Source: Phorcus lineatus (taxonomy: Eukaryota > Mollusca > Gastropoda > Trochida > Trochidae). From it: DNA of 64,000 bases. The stretch is taken from NCBI GenBank assembly GCA_921293015.1, contig OV121081.1, positions 52,725,877 to 52,789,876 on the forward strand. The letters are read 5' to 3'. Positions 11,301-23,800 of the stretch are shown piece by piece; position 1 is the stretch's first letter; the number at the start of each line of letters is the position of its first letter. The position numbers and the translations under genes were made by a program. A model generated the notes under the pieces. It saw only the letters and a program-made list of their open reading frames with translations. It had not been told where the DNA came from and ran no database searches.

Positions 11301-14047
11301 AATGGTTAGATTAGTTCTTTGTCATGAATACCAAGTATTGTAGCACAATTCACCGACCAATTTTGAGAGCGATATCAACAAACTATGTCCAGAAAGTTGA
11401 TAGGGTGTCACATATCCATCTTTAGTGGATCAACAACGTAACTGAAGTATTAAATTCAATAGAGCATAGTGAAAAGTTTTCGTTTCATCTGAGTACTAGA
11501 TCTGATATGAAATTCCAACTTTATATTCCATGTAAATGTTGATGATAATGTTGGCATCATTACAACTTTCTAACAAAGCATTGCCTTTAGAATGGTATTT
11601 ATCATCACAATTAGGATATACTTAAAATCATTAGAAACGCATCAGTGAACGATTACAATATTTCTCAGCCACGTTTTGAATATTTACAGAACAATGTTAC
11701 TCTTACAAAAACGAATAACATCATATGTGCTATGAAGGTTTACTGCATTTATCAACCAAGGAAACGTAAATTGAAAGAGACAGGGTTAAATAAAAAGTTC
11801 ATTCGGTGAAAAAAAACAAGGAAAGAAATGGCAACATCGCATGTGTCCACTATCGGCATCAATAAAGGACAACATATGATTTGCTTTTGCAAAGGCAAAG
11901 ATTACCCTCCTCATGATAAAAATTCATTTCCCAGAATTTCATTCTTCTGCCAATCTTGTCCCAGAAATATTCGATGGATGCTAAATCATTGTAGAACGAT
12001 GGACATAAATGTTGTTCCGTCGCAGGAAGTCCATTGTATGCTCGTGGAATAGGGACTGGCGTTATCTTGTTTCAAAAAAGGCAGACGTAACTGGGTACCA
12101 TGTGAGGGACAATAAAGGCATTAAACACCCTGTCTGAGTTTGGGCGGTAACACGGCCTCAACAGACATAAAAGAAGGTCCTGATAAACACACTGATCCCG
12201 CCTCAAGTCAACCAACTTCAATTGACGTACGCTTACCATAAAGTCCTCTATCACGTACACGACAGAGTTGAGGACAGGTTTTCCCCTTATCCTCGAATTG
12301 CTAAAGTTGTCCTTGGAACCGATTCATCAAATTGATGACGAGGTTTTAGTGACTTTTTATGTGTAGCTGTAACGCGTGGCTCAATAATCCAGCATTTACA
12401 AAACTCATCACTGTCTTTGAATAGTCTGTAATCGAAAGCATCGTTACCGTTTAAATTTTGATAACAAGCTTAAATGTCCAATCAATTCAGTCATATGTAA
12501 ATGTATGTACAAGACAATTCGTGGTTTTCTGATAATCATCGCCACCTATACGCATGCCGCTCTAACTTAGCATGCCTGACACGTGACATGGTTAATTTGA
12601 TTCACAGTTTGAGTTCATCTATTCACGACAGTATTACTTATATCATCCGAATGGTTGATGCGGTTATAGTGGCTTTCAGTATGTTTACATAGAAACAATG
12701 AAGTGCTAACGTCGTCGCATTCACTTTCCATAGAACTATAGATAAGAAATGCTTTTAGTTTTCCCAGTAACCTAGATAGACATCCCCACATTGTTAACAA
12801 ATAATGAATGTCGTTTCCAAGAAGAATTATTTAAAAGTTGGATACACAAAAAGGGGGCACAGAGTACGTTGTTGGGGTCAAATATGTCAAACTTTATAAA
12901 TGGTGTTATTTTATCGGGAAGTAGAGGTTGTTTCAGGAAAGTAAAGTAGTAAAGCCTCATGAAAAATCTTGAAACATACTTTGTGACACTTTAAGGTTAT
13001 CACTTTTATATCAATATGCATGCATGTGTACACGATTTGCATAATGATTTTAGAAAAACAATCTCTTAAACTGACTCTCACTCGCTTTATTCCTAAACTT
13101 TGAGAATATTGTTTTTCTGACTTTTTCAGGTGAAATAATCCTGAGATTTTCTTAACAAAATAAAGTAAAGTTATCATTTAACTTCCACTAGGCCAAAGAG
13201 AATATTCCTTTTGTTATTTCATTCGAAACCAAGAGAGAGGTTTCTTTCTCCTAAATAAGATAAGAATTGTTTTTCATAGCATTGTCCCACCACAAAGGCT
13301 ATTCAAGTAGTTCTCTTTTAAGTGGTTGTATTTCTCAAATCCTCAAAAGCCCATTCCCGGTTTGCAAAAAAGGTACTTTTAGTTATGACTATCCAATCAA
13401 TTATCATTGTTCATCTCCAAATTGTAAGAAACATGTGCGAATCGCAGAAGTGAGGAAACTCCGGCCTTCTCAAATGTTACCGATATTAGGTTTGAATCAA
13501 GGTCGCTAGTTTCACTACTAACTCAGATTGTTACCAATCAGGATTCTTTAATGTTAACATCATAATGAAAACTTGTAACAGAGAATACGTTAGTAGAAAT
13601 AACTTGAATAGGTTCTTATGTGAGAGAAAAGGAGGGGGTAAACAATTATAATCATAATCAAAATAGGGTTTGATATAATCAATCAGATGTTGATGAGACA
13701 AACCAATCTAATGATTCCATCTGTTGCAGGAGGAACTGAACAAGCCACATGAGAACGGAGTGAAGAGCATGGGGCCCCTGTCCTGCCTGGAGAAGACGCT
13801 GCAGGACCTCCAGTACCAGCAACAGCATCAGGAGGAGCAGAGTCCTATCAGCTCCGTGCTCAGTGAGCAGCTGGCAGTGCTGGAGAAGATAGACTCCCGG
13901 TTCGAGGAGAGGCACAAGGTGGAGAGGATGGAGGATGAGTGGAAGCTGGTGGCGATTGTGATGGACAGGCTCTTCCTTGTTCTCTTCTTCCTACTGTCCC
14001 TGGTCTGCACCCTGGGCATCTTGTTACAGTGCATCAACCAACAGTGA
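2332..14047 (+). CDS. Nicotinic acetylcholine receptor alpha-type subunit, gene 1 of 3 (8 exons, 492 aa)
   Basis: Ligand-gated cation channel subunit of the Cys-loop family. Exons: 2332-2389, 4845-4984, 6849-6893, 8423-8532, 9375-9910, 10224-10468, 11270-11296, 13730-14047. They total 1479 nt, all join in frame and all have GT-AG borders. The start follows from the hydrophobic leader (MLDREQYNTFRYLFTLWIL) spliced in phase 1 to the conserved VSSC...NQ segment. The loop A motif VWTPD is in exon 4. The Cys-loop is C151-C165 with FPFDTQRC, the loop B Trp is about 172, and the loop C vicinal pair in YYGCCPEPYP is C215-C216, which marks an alpha-type, agonist-binding subunit. M1, M2 and M3 lie at about 236-258, 264-286 and 298-322, and M4 at about 465-488. 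The GEK motif before M2 predicts cation selectivity. An N-glycosylation site NIT follows loop B. Exon 7 is a 27-nt microexon in the M3-M4 cytoplasmic loop. Genes 2 and 3 share exon lengths. The family is certain; the ligand and partners are not known. Confidence 0.93.
5127..5789. mobile_element. Non-autonomous DNA transposon with CATCCTCGG termini, in intron 2 of receptor gene 1
   Basis: The left end begins CATCCTCGGTCACCCAGGG and the right end is its imperfect inverted repeat (CCCTGGGGGGCCGAGGATG), with similarity continuing to about 30 bp. The element is about 663 bp, lacks coding capacity, and has AT-rich sequence inside. Directly outside the termini are near-identical 9-mers, CACCTGTAA at 5118-5126 and CACATGTAA at 5790-5798, consistent with an 8-9 bp target-site duplication of the hAT or a similar superfamily. 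Superfamily assignment is inference from the duplication length. Confidence 0.7.
10606..10720. mobile_element. Short palindromic miniature element in intron 6 of receptor gene 1
   Basis: About 115 bp whose two ends are inverted repeats: GGCCGTTACACAAAAC on the left matches the reverse complement of GTTTTGTGCAACGGGAC on the right. The centre contains facing ACTAAGG / CCTTAGT blocks, so the whole can fold into a hairpin. I recall similar ends (CCCGTTGCACAAAAC) from palindromic MITEs in many marine invertebrates. No coding capacity. Confidence 0.55.
11297..13729. other. Intron 7 of receptor gene 1
   Basis: A 2.4-kb intron between the 27-nt microexon and the last exon. I see AT-rich unique-looking sequence, no open frame resembling a protein family and no clear repeat. 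It ends in a good polypyrimidine/AG acceptor (CTGTTGCAG) at 13721-13729. Confidence 0.6.
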
Positions 14048-14335
14048 TGTGAGATTCCTAGTGACATAAAATAATACTTGAACAATTTGAGGTGATGGAA
14101 CATTGATCATACGAAACATCATGCTGTGGACATTCCGATCATTATGTTTGCATACAGTCGTTTTTATCATATGTCATGTAGGTCATTAATCAACCAAGGC
14201 CATTGATGTTTCCGGCGAGAAGTTACATTTCAATTTAGCTATCAACTTAACTGTATCGTATACGGTGCAAGCGAGATGAACTAATGGCCAGGCGTGCTTA
14301 AATGTTTTCCTTGCAAACTGAGACAAGGGATTTAA

Positions 14336-14341
14336 AATAAA
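14336..14341 (+). terminator. Candidate polyadenylation signal of receptor gene 1
   Basis: The first AATAAA hexamer downstream of the stop codon, about 290 bp after it. Plausible, but AT-rich sequence produces such hexamers by chance. Confidence 0.35.
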
Positions 14342-15172
14342 TATGTTAATTTTCAGTTTTAAGTCACCTTCACAAAGGATCTTTATACTCGCATATAACT
14401 GACCTATGCAAAGCCGGTTTGTTCTATTTCATATCATGAAAGGTACTAACGGTAATCAGAAAAGTTCATAACACCGATCATCCAATAACTTTCCACACGT
14501 TTAAGTCTTCACATGCGATATGCTAGCTAGTGAGGTAGAGCGATATAATTTTATGCTTGTCGATCAAGATAGTCAGAGTTTGAAATTGACAGCGCTTGTA
14601 AAATGAAAACTGGTGTAACGACAGAGCTAATACAAGCATTATTTGACAGAATGAAGCAATGCGCTACATTTATTCACTGTTATTCCCATGGATAAATGTT
14701 TGAAGAGCATTAACTGAATTTTATACGACAATGGAAACTGACCAAACTAGCAGTATTTGTTACAACATATTACACAGAGATTTATCTGAATATGAATTTT
14801 TTTTTTTGAGTTTAAATGATGCCACCTTGGAGAATTAAGCACTAGCTCATTTTCAGTAATAATTTATATAAGTATCTCTAAAAGAACAAGGCAAATGAAA
14901 TGTTCTATATGCGTGTATACACAACAATCTTTATTAATGTTGGGGAATTATCTGCTAGTAATGACTTAACATAGCTTATGGATTCCAATTGAAAGTCATT
15001 TTCTTTATATTCTATGTTTGGTCAACCCAAAATAGTAAACAAAGAATAAAGTTGTAGTTGTATTTTCTTTTCCCCAGGAATTGATAAAGTGTTTTTCCTG
15101 GTTTTGATGTGTTCCTTGAAGCATTGGCCGTGAAGATGAACAAACAGAATTAAGCATGACGGAGTTAATACA

Positions 15173-15347
15173 TCCCATTAGACTAAAATTTAGTCTCTGA
15201 AAAATCTTAATAATTTACTGTTCCTTCATCCATAATATTTTTTTCTTTGGGCTCCTAATTTCATAGTGTCAATCTAGAATTGCTGAATGTGGACCTAGAC
15301 TGTATAAAAGGTTCCTTTATATACACAGTCATGAAGCAGGATTAACT
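15173..15347 (+). repeat. Direct repeat copy 1, TATA-containing, between receptor genes 1 and 2
   Basis: About 170 bp that align with 16011-16172. Shared blocks include AAAATTTAGTC, TAATATTTTTTTCTTTGGG and CCTTTATATACACAGTCATG. It contains TATAAAAG at 15303 and a further TATATA about 15 bp on, so it resembles a core promoter that has been copied. No transcript or gene start is obvious right after it. Confidence 0.6.
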
Positions 15348-16010
15348 TCCCATTTGCCGACACTGTTTCTGTTTGCGTCCAGATTAGATTGATTCTGAGT
15401 CAGTGGATACTACGGTTAGTATCAGATACGGGCATTGGTTTAGCTTTCTCTATCATGGGGGCGAAATAGACGTGACGTTTTGTATTTCCAAACAACCGTT
15501 TCTCTTTATTTTGGCAATGAAAGCTGATGACAATTTCAACACGTGTCAAAATTTAAGAAATAATTTGATATCTTAAGAAAATTGTTGGGCCGAGCATCTT
15601 TGTCGTTAAAGAGATTAAGTATGTTTACCTGAGGGCTCTACTCATTACTGATAACGGATATCGTGAAATGTAACTAGTAGTAAATCAATCATCATTTGCA
15701 TGATACCATCGTTTTGATTGCATTTCTGGGTTTATGGATCAAATAACGATCCCTTGAATATCCGAGTTACGAAGAATACGAGATGGACATAAAGCTTTTA
15801 AGACAACAACAATAATGATTAAAACCATTGGATAATGCAAAGATGAGAGGAATCATGACAACATTAGATATGGTGTGTGAGTTTTAGCACATTGGTCACA
15901 CTACACACTTCATGGTTTACCAGTAAATAGATGAAATACTTTCGTTGTTTAAGAATAACCTTATACATGTAGCCTATACATGTAGTAAGGACATAATGTC
16001 ATTTAAGTAC

Positions 16011-16172
16011 CATCCTAGACCAAAATTTAGTCCATGAAATATTTTAATAATAAAATGTTCCTTCATTCATAATATTTTTTTCTTTGGGTTCAGTCAATCT
16101 AGACTTGCTGAAAGTTGACCTAGCCTGTATTAAAGGGTCCTTTATATACACAGTCATGAAGCAGGACTAGTA
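16011..16172 (+). repeat. Direct repeat copy 2, TATA-containing, between receptor genes 1 and 2
   Basis: Diverged second copy of 15173-15347, about 838 bp downstream in the same orientation. The segment around CCTTTATATACACAGTCATGAAGCAGGA is almost unchanged while flanking parts have drifted, and a short piece is missing after CTTTGGG relative to copy 1. It could be a dispersed short element or a duplicated promoter; the sequence alone does not decide. Confidence 0.6.
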
Positions 16173-16558
16173 CCATCCATGTCTTATTGTTTATTCATAA
16201 AAACTCATAAGATTTATAAGTTCAATGAATGAGGCATGGGAATCACTATTGATATAAACAGGGATTTCAAAAAAGCTCATAAAAAGATGTTAAAGTAGCT
16301 TATAAACTCACCACTACTGACCCCCAACACTGGAACGAATGAATATCAAACTTTTATATGATCGCTTTTATATTTCATGTTTTCCAAGTTATTCATAACC
16401 AATCCAAATATAAATAAAAATTTAGACGGGTATGCAAGGATGCGATGTTAAATGTTTTTAACGACATACCAAAAGTCAAAGTCAAACGACGGGGAAAATT
16501 AATCTCTCTTCACCAGTTTATTTTTACTAATAACTATACCAGTGGCTGATCCAATTGG

Positions 16559-16660
16559 TGTGGGGGGGAGATCAGGGGGTCCGGATTCCCCCCCCCCCCC
16601 CCCACCCTTTGAAAATCGATTATAGATTCAGGTAACAACAAAAATAATCCCCCCCCCCAC
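16559..16660. repeat. Poly-G / poly-C low-complexity patch
   Basis: GTGGGGGGGAG and GGGGG are followed by a run of about 17 C, a short spacer and another run of about 9 C. Such tracts can form G-quadruplex or i-motif structures and are prone to sequencing error, so exact run lengths should not be trusted. Confidence 0.7.
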
Positions 16661-17129
16661 CCACCACCCGAATCTGAATCCGAAGACACTATAAATTCAT
16701 TCCTTTATTTACAGTTAGTGAAAAAGAGTGAGTTGAATCATTGAGCCTGAATAAACCGATATGGTAATGCAGTTCCCAATTTGGCAAAACTCGCCTCACT
16801 GTGAACCTCGTGGAAAACATAAATCAATATTCACTGTAATACAAAATGTAACTAAGGAAAATTGAATGTGAGGACATGTAAATACGTTTGGTCAATAAAA
16901 TACCTTTGCGATTCAACGAACATTTCGTTAGACAGGCTTTACAATTTCAAAAGATAAGCAAATGTGGAAAAAATCGTTCGATCTCTCTCACGCTTAAAAT
17001 TATATGGTGCCAGGTGCAATAAACCGACGTGATAAGTCGAATGAGAAACTGCCCGTAGGGCTGTATCTCACGTCAGTTTAAGTAAAAACCATATGCGTAA
17101 TGGAATATGAACATATATGTTGTTTACTA

Positions 17130-17189
17130 GTGAGTGAGTGAGTTATTGTTTAACGCCGCTTGGGCAATATTTCAGCCATTCGCGGCGAG
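17130..17189 (-). mobile_element. 60-bp truncated molluscan SINE-like insertion with 12-bp target duplication
   Basis: The sequence starts GTGAGTGAGTGAG and carries TAACGCCGCT and GCAATATTTCAGCC, the hallmark of a repeat I recall as extremely abundant in abalone and related gastropods. It is flanked by a perfect 12-bp direct repeat TGTTGTTTACTA (17118-17129 and 17190-17201), so its limits are exact. Read on the minus strand it ends in (TCAC)n, like the 3' tail of a 5'-truncated retroposon. Confidence 0.75.
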
Positions 17190-17773
17190 TGTTGTTTACT
17201 AACCGATCGAATTATCATAGGTCTTTCGAAGGTTTTAATGGTATAAAATGATAAGACTTTATTGGCACAGAAAGGGAATTTGTTTTACATAAATTTATGC
17301 TGTGACAACCACAAAAATAAGAGTTTAAGACACAAACATATATCAAGAGATGACAAGGACCGGTTAGACAAGAGTAACGACAAAAGCACTAAGACGGGAT
17401 GAACAAATAAGAGTTAAAGCTTTGATAGGATCATCAATGAAACAGCGGAATTAAACCCTAAAGGTGAAAAGTTTCAAATTACGTTTTACTCGTGTTTGTG
17501 TAAGCTCACAAAAGGAGTCACAAAACACTTGCCACAGGAAAACTGTTACTTTTCCCGAGGCGTGACTTATTTCACCACTAGCAAGTCAGAGCAGTTAAAC
17601 AGTTATAGTTGTAGAGTAATTAAGACTGAGGTGTGAGACAGCCTAAGGGTTACAATGTAACTACCCGGGGGAGCTACTGTACATCCACCCATGTGAAAAC
17701 ATGAGCAACTTCAACACTTGTAACACCAGAAAATTACGTAACGAACATCCTGTACCATGTATATATGGCTAGG

Positions 17774-17780
17774 TATAAAT
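17774..17780 (+). promoter_or_regulatory. Candidate TATA box of receptor gene 2
   Basis: TATAAAT lies 54 bp upstream of the start codon of gene 2 and just downstream of a TATATAT run. If used, the 5' untranslated region would be only about 25 nt. Motif evidence only. Confidence 0.35.
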
Positions 17781-17833
17781 GTATCTATCGTCCACTGTGA
17801 AATTTTGAGAACTACTTACAAGAACCCTACGCT

Positions 17834-20800
17834 ATGTGGATCGGTTTATTTCTGTTTATGGTTGGATATGGTAAGTATATATAAACAATCTTAATTTATC
17901 TTTCTAAATGAAGTTTTGCCTCAATATTTGATCACTTTGTGTAAGCTACGTTAACTTTAAGTTTCTTATCATTCTGAACACTTCAGATATGCAAGTAAAA
18001 CAACTGTAAGAAAGCATTCTAGAACGATGCCTGGTATAGTCTGATAAAATGCACCGTGTATTACTGAAATCGACTGGTTGATACAAAGGTCAAAATTCAC
18101 CTCAAAAATCTCCATCGAAATGTCCAATGGTTGGGGCATTCTCTTAGAATAAAAAATGGATCTTGTGTGATTTGCAATTGTAAGTACTCGCTGGAGACTT
18201 GTTTGAAGTCAGTTGTCTCATTTATGCATGACGTGCCTGTATGAGGATGGAATCGATAATTTAAACAACTTTAATGCATTTTGGAGAGTTATTTTTGTAG
18301 AAATGATTGCATGAAATGAATTTGTAGGTCCCTCTGCGCTCTTTGTAATTTTCATTTGTATACTATTCGATTGTATACCATTAAGAATAACTATAAGATG
18401 TACCATTTCTTTACGTGACACAAAGTACATTGTTTAAGTGATTAGAATGAGAGTGTCAATATGTTTAACGATAGTTATTATATTCATGAAATATTTCAGT
18501 ATTTCGTTCCTTCTGTTAGAAAAAGGAAGCTGAACTATATTCTAAAATGTTGGGGAAGTGACTAATGAGTGAAATAACTCCTCTCAAACAAAGATAACGT
18601 GTAACATCTGTACCTCAGGTTACTTATCAAGAATCTTAAGATATTCTGTCTAACATAGTGTGTAAATATCAAAATTGGGGTGAAAACAGGGGTTGCATAT
18701 TTCATGTGATTGTAAACAGAGTTATAAAGAACAAGTTTTGGGATTAGCGAAACTCTTTGGAGCTGTGAATGCTACTTCGGGCGCAATTATCGCCACCGTT
18801 ATGAAACACGTCTTTCACATTATAAAGGCATTAGAGCATGCATTTACGGTGTAAACTAGCTATTTCATTCTACAATGAAAAGTTAAAATGGCCTATGGCT
18901 AAGAAATATAATAAAGTCTTTGGTAAACTGTGCACACAAAAAAAAGGGGGGAAATAAAGACAGTTGAAAACGGCTCAACTAGTAATGTGCGCAGCATTTG
19001 AATTTACCCAAACTCTGAACTGAGAATAAAGAATAAATATTGTTTATCAAAGCAATCTTTTAACTTAACCTATTTCACTAACATAGTATTAGCAATTTTA
19101 TGAGGTTAAGATAGCGGCTGCCATTTTCCGATATCGTATAGTTGCATTAAATACTGCCGGTCTTATAGAATCAATTTTATAACCCGAATACGTACATATT
19201 TGTGCTGAGTGCTGAGTGCTGATCGTTAGTAAAATCGGGAGGTATGCATAATCTGTACTTTCGTTGCATATCCTAAATATTGGTGCGCTCTAGTGCCTTT
19301 AAAGGCACTAGTGCACGCTTTTACGGTTTAAATTGGCTATTTTAAGGTTTAAGAGGACTTATGCATTCTCTTAAGCTTTCTATCGATGCAATGAAATAAT
19401 CAAATTTCTTTACAATTGACCTGCAATCAACAATGAAAAAAATTAGACAGCCGCTGTCGGCTTGGACATATAAAAAATCTAAGGTTAGCTGTGCACAAAA
19501 CGGATAAATTATAGACAGCTGAACTATTATTATGTACAGCTATTGAATTTACCTAAACTCTGAACTGAGAACAAATCATGAATTATGTTTTATGGAAGCA
19601 ATGTTGTAAATAAACCGATTTAATACCACAGCATTAGCATTGCTCTTAGATTGACCATTGCAAAGCGGCTGCCGTTTCCGCTTTTTTGGTTATAAGCAAA
19701 ATCTTAATATTTCCGATATCGCAGTTCATGCGGATTTAATGTAACGTAACATTAAATACTTCCGGCCTTTAAAAATCAACTTTACTACCTGAATACGTAA
19801 ATATTTGTTAAATAACTTACAAGGCAGATTACTTGAGTGAGGATCTTGAATAATATCGAGAGATATGCAGTATCTAGGCATTCGTTGTGTTAACGAAATA
19901 TTGGTGTGCACTAGTGCGTTTAAGGTTTGGGAAACTTTACAACTTCACTTTATATCTAAATTTAATCAGAACTGAAAATTGACTTTCCATAGAACCCATA
20001 GATACCTTTTTACCAGCTTCTTAATGCAATCCAGAATTCTAGAAGAAATGCTGAAACAGATTTCTACGAGTTTTAGAGAAACATGGAATAAATTGTTTTT
20101 AAGGAAGACATTAATGCTTTTAATCATATTTTATAATTGTCAAAAGGATGGTTTCCTTATCCTTTGGACCTTGTATGTTACAAATCACAAGCAATTCTGA
20201 ATCGTTTTTTGTTTCGATAAAGAACGCTGAAGACCATGAAAATTCCTTCTACCGTCTTATGTATGTCTAGCTTTCAGAAGTGCCGTTCATGAGAGAAGCA
20301 CGATTTACCTCAATTGAAACTTTTTATTGTGCAAATACTTTACAAACAATATGCTTATTACATCATCACAATGATAACTGAGTAAGCCATTACTTCTTAC
20401 GTCGTTTTTTCAAATAAAAAAGTTTCACCCAGTAAACCTTGCTCTTTCAAATGTACGTTAATTTGGCACAATGCATCTTAAAAAAGCCAACGTCATCTAT
20501 CTCATGTAAATTCACTAATGCCCACGTCATTCTATGAACTAGATGTGGGGTAAATGATTAAACACTTTTATAACATATTTCCTGACACATCTAGCAACAA
20601 GTAAACTCAATCTTCCATAATTAATCGCAACTACCGATAATCAAGTATCTCATCTAGGTGATCAGACATTTACTACAGAGAACACAGCTGATAGATGGTT
20701 ATTACCAAAAGGCAGATTAATATCAAAGTGTTTAATGCCAGCCTCTGTACGGAAGCTTTTAATTCAACACTACACTAGCAATACGATACTAACTACTCTA

Positions 20801-23800
20801 CTGCCTGACATGACTGGGTCAATAATTGATAGATGAAATCAACAAGCACGTAATGTCATTTGTACACACGGACCCACGCGTTTCATACTCACACTGGGCA
20901 AACATTAATTTATAAGAACAAATAGATCACTGAACTATTTGTTTGATTTCGTTTAAGGCAGGCTATTAGATTACAATTTCGACAAATTTCTTGCATATAT
21001 TTACGCGTAGATTTGGTAACATGTTTTGCATGACGTTTTGAATAATCTCCGTTAAAATTCCATGTTCCTAACAGGACTTTCAAGGGCGAGGTCGTAACTA
21101 GACAAATCATTATTATAGCGGGATTACTCTTACTCAAAAAATTATCGTAAACGACTCAAAGCAACATCAAGGTTAATATCGCAATTCAGATATCTATGAA
21201 AAGTGCTGTTAAAAAAGTAAGTTAGTTGTTTGGTAAACCATCGTTGTTTCCATTATAAGTTTTAGGATGTTACAAGGGCATAGCGACAAAGTGTACAAAC
21301 TTAAGTCTTATTAAAGTGATCGGTGCGTGATTCTAACCACCTCAATTGAACACACAGAATACATTGATCAACTGTTTACTAAAGCTTTATATTTTATTAT
21401 AGTCGGACAGTACATATGTACAAAGCACAAAGTTTAACATTAATTTTGTCAGTACAGACTTTGAAATTTGAAACATGAATGATGCATTACGGGGAATTTG
21501 TGACGAAATCAATGTACATAACTTAATATATATCTTGGTACCATTCATTATGTAATTCACAGATGTGTGATCTTAAAAGTAATTTCTTCCTTAACAGTTT
21601 TGGAGGATGTGATTTCAGGAGCTTCTGTATCGAGAGAATTGTCAACAATGTCAGTCGTAAACACTAGAAAGTTCACAGTCTATTATTGAAGCACTATTAA
21701 ACAAGGGTTCGTTGCCACTTACAGACATTTATAGGAATATATATGTATCTCCTCTCCCCAGTTGCCCAGTGCCATGGTGACCAGGCTGATCTCCTGAACA
21801 CTCTCTTCTCCAACTACCGGACTGAGGTGCGTCCACTGTGTGGTCAAGACTCCCCTGTCCAGATCAAGATCGGCATGGCGGCGAGGCAGATAATTGATAT
21901 CGTAAGAATCGTCATTATCATTTATTTCCAATGTGGATTTAATCTGAAATGGCTTAAGATAAATCGTTCTAATGAGAGATACGTATAGTCATTGGAACCT
22001 ATCCCCAAAAAATTCAAACACGAAGCGTACGTAAAATAACCATTATATGATCGAATATTATGAACATGTAACAATGATCCATCTATAGATTTTGTGTTTA
22101 TTTTTCAGGATGAACCTAAACAGATAGTCACACTTAATGTCTGGTTTCGCTTGGTAAGAAATTTCACCTACATTTCTATCAAATCAAAACATATGTTGTA
22201 AAGCATAAAGTATACTCCGATACTTCAATCATCAAAACATATTCATATACCTATGCTTTTTATGTTCATATTTGGAAGAGTTACGTAAAATTCAATAAAG
22301 ATAGATATGAACTTGTGTTTCTATTATTCGACTGCTGAATTTGGAATCCCACTCTCTGCAAAAGTTAAAGTTCTTGAAGTTGGTTAATTAGCTCTTTTTA
22401 CGGCCAGTGCTATCGGAACTTGTTGCTCGACATAGAGCGTCTTTATTAGGTCAGAATGGGTACCAAAAAATAGTGTTACTTAAATGATATAACCATTTAC
22501 TATCTAAATCTATCTATACGTCTATTCTAGAAATGGAATGACTGCAATCTGAGATGGAACGCCAGTGACTACGGGGGTATAGACAACCTTATCCTGCCCT
22601 ATCACAGTATATGGATGCCGGATATGGCGCTTTACGACAAGTAAGTATCTTGAGCCATCCAATCCACGCATCTTCATGCAGATTCACCGTTCAACAACGT
22701 CATAAACCAAACACGTTAGTTGTTTGTTACGTGCCGATCGAAAATCATTTGTTGTACAACGTTCTTTCTTTACATTTCATCTTTATTCAAGTCTAAATTG
22801 ACTAAATTATCATATAATTAAAATTTACATACATGCAGTAGTGCAAAAGCCGAAATCGCACGTACCAATTACATGAATAACAGTCATTGTCCGGTTTTCG
22901 ATCAGAATCGCGACTTTGTATCTTTATATTGTCACTCTGCTAAACTGTGGCATTTAAAGAATACTTTCCAACAGTCAGTACATATCTATAATGTCTAATA
23001 ATGTCATCAATAGTAATGTCACCTCCAAAGTCTCAATTTCGTATTTCGTCAAACTCTCAGTCCCAACTCTCAGCGCACTGCGACTGAACTTGATAGTGCC
23101 ACCTGAGTTGTCTTTGAAATGCTATTTATCGCCTGTAGATGCACTGTACTAAGGTCACGAAAGCAGTAAGAAACTTGCAGTGATATAAACTGGCGTGGGT
23201 TATGCGATGAATGAAGAAAGAGAACATGACCATACGGTTAGAATAAATCACCCTCTTTGTTTAACCTATTGCAGTGCTCTTGAGAGTATCCCTGGAATCC
23301 AAGACTACCGTCCACATGTCTTCTCAGACGGAACAGTCTCCTATAACTTCCCCACCGTCATCAGCAGCATGTGCGTCTTTGACGTCAGAGCCTTTCCATT
23401 CGACACCCAGCAGTGTGCGCTCCCCCTGGGATCATGGGCGTACCACGGGTACCAAGTGAACGTCACCACCATGGACGACAGTGCCGACCTCTCCACATTT
23501 ATGACTAACGGCGAGTGGGACTTAATCCGCGTACCTGCCGTCAGAAACGAGCGCAAGTACAGCTGCTGTGAGGAACCCTACCCTGACGTTACCTTCTACA
23601 TGACGTTACGTCGCAAGCCTTTGTTCTACGTTCTGAATCTGCTCTTTCCCTGTATAGTCATCAGCCAGATGGCGCTTGTAGGCTTCCTACTTCCGGTCGA
23701 CTCTGGCGAGAAGACAGGTCTGGAGATCACTGTGCTGCTGTCTCTTGCGGTCTTCATGATGATCATCTCTCAGTCTCTGCCGCCAACCTCCGAGAACTTC

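Larger units (their letters stand above)
14048..17833. other. Intergenic region between receptor genes 1 and 2
   Basis: No coding sequence seen. Apart from the presumptive 3' untranslated region of gene 1, it holds two diverged direct repeats (15173-15347 and 16011-16172), a poly-G/poly-C-rich patch near 16560-16660, a 60-bp retro-insertion at 17130 and a candidate TATA box at 17774. The rest is AT-rich and looks unique. Confidence 0.6.
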
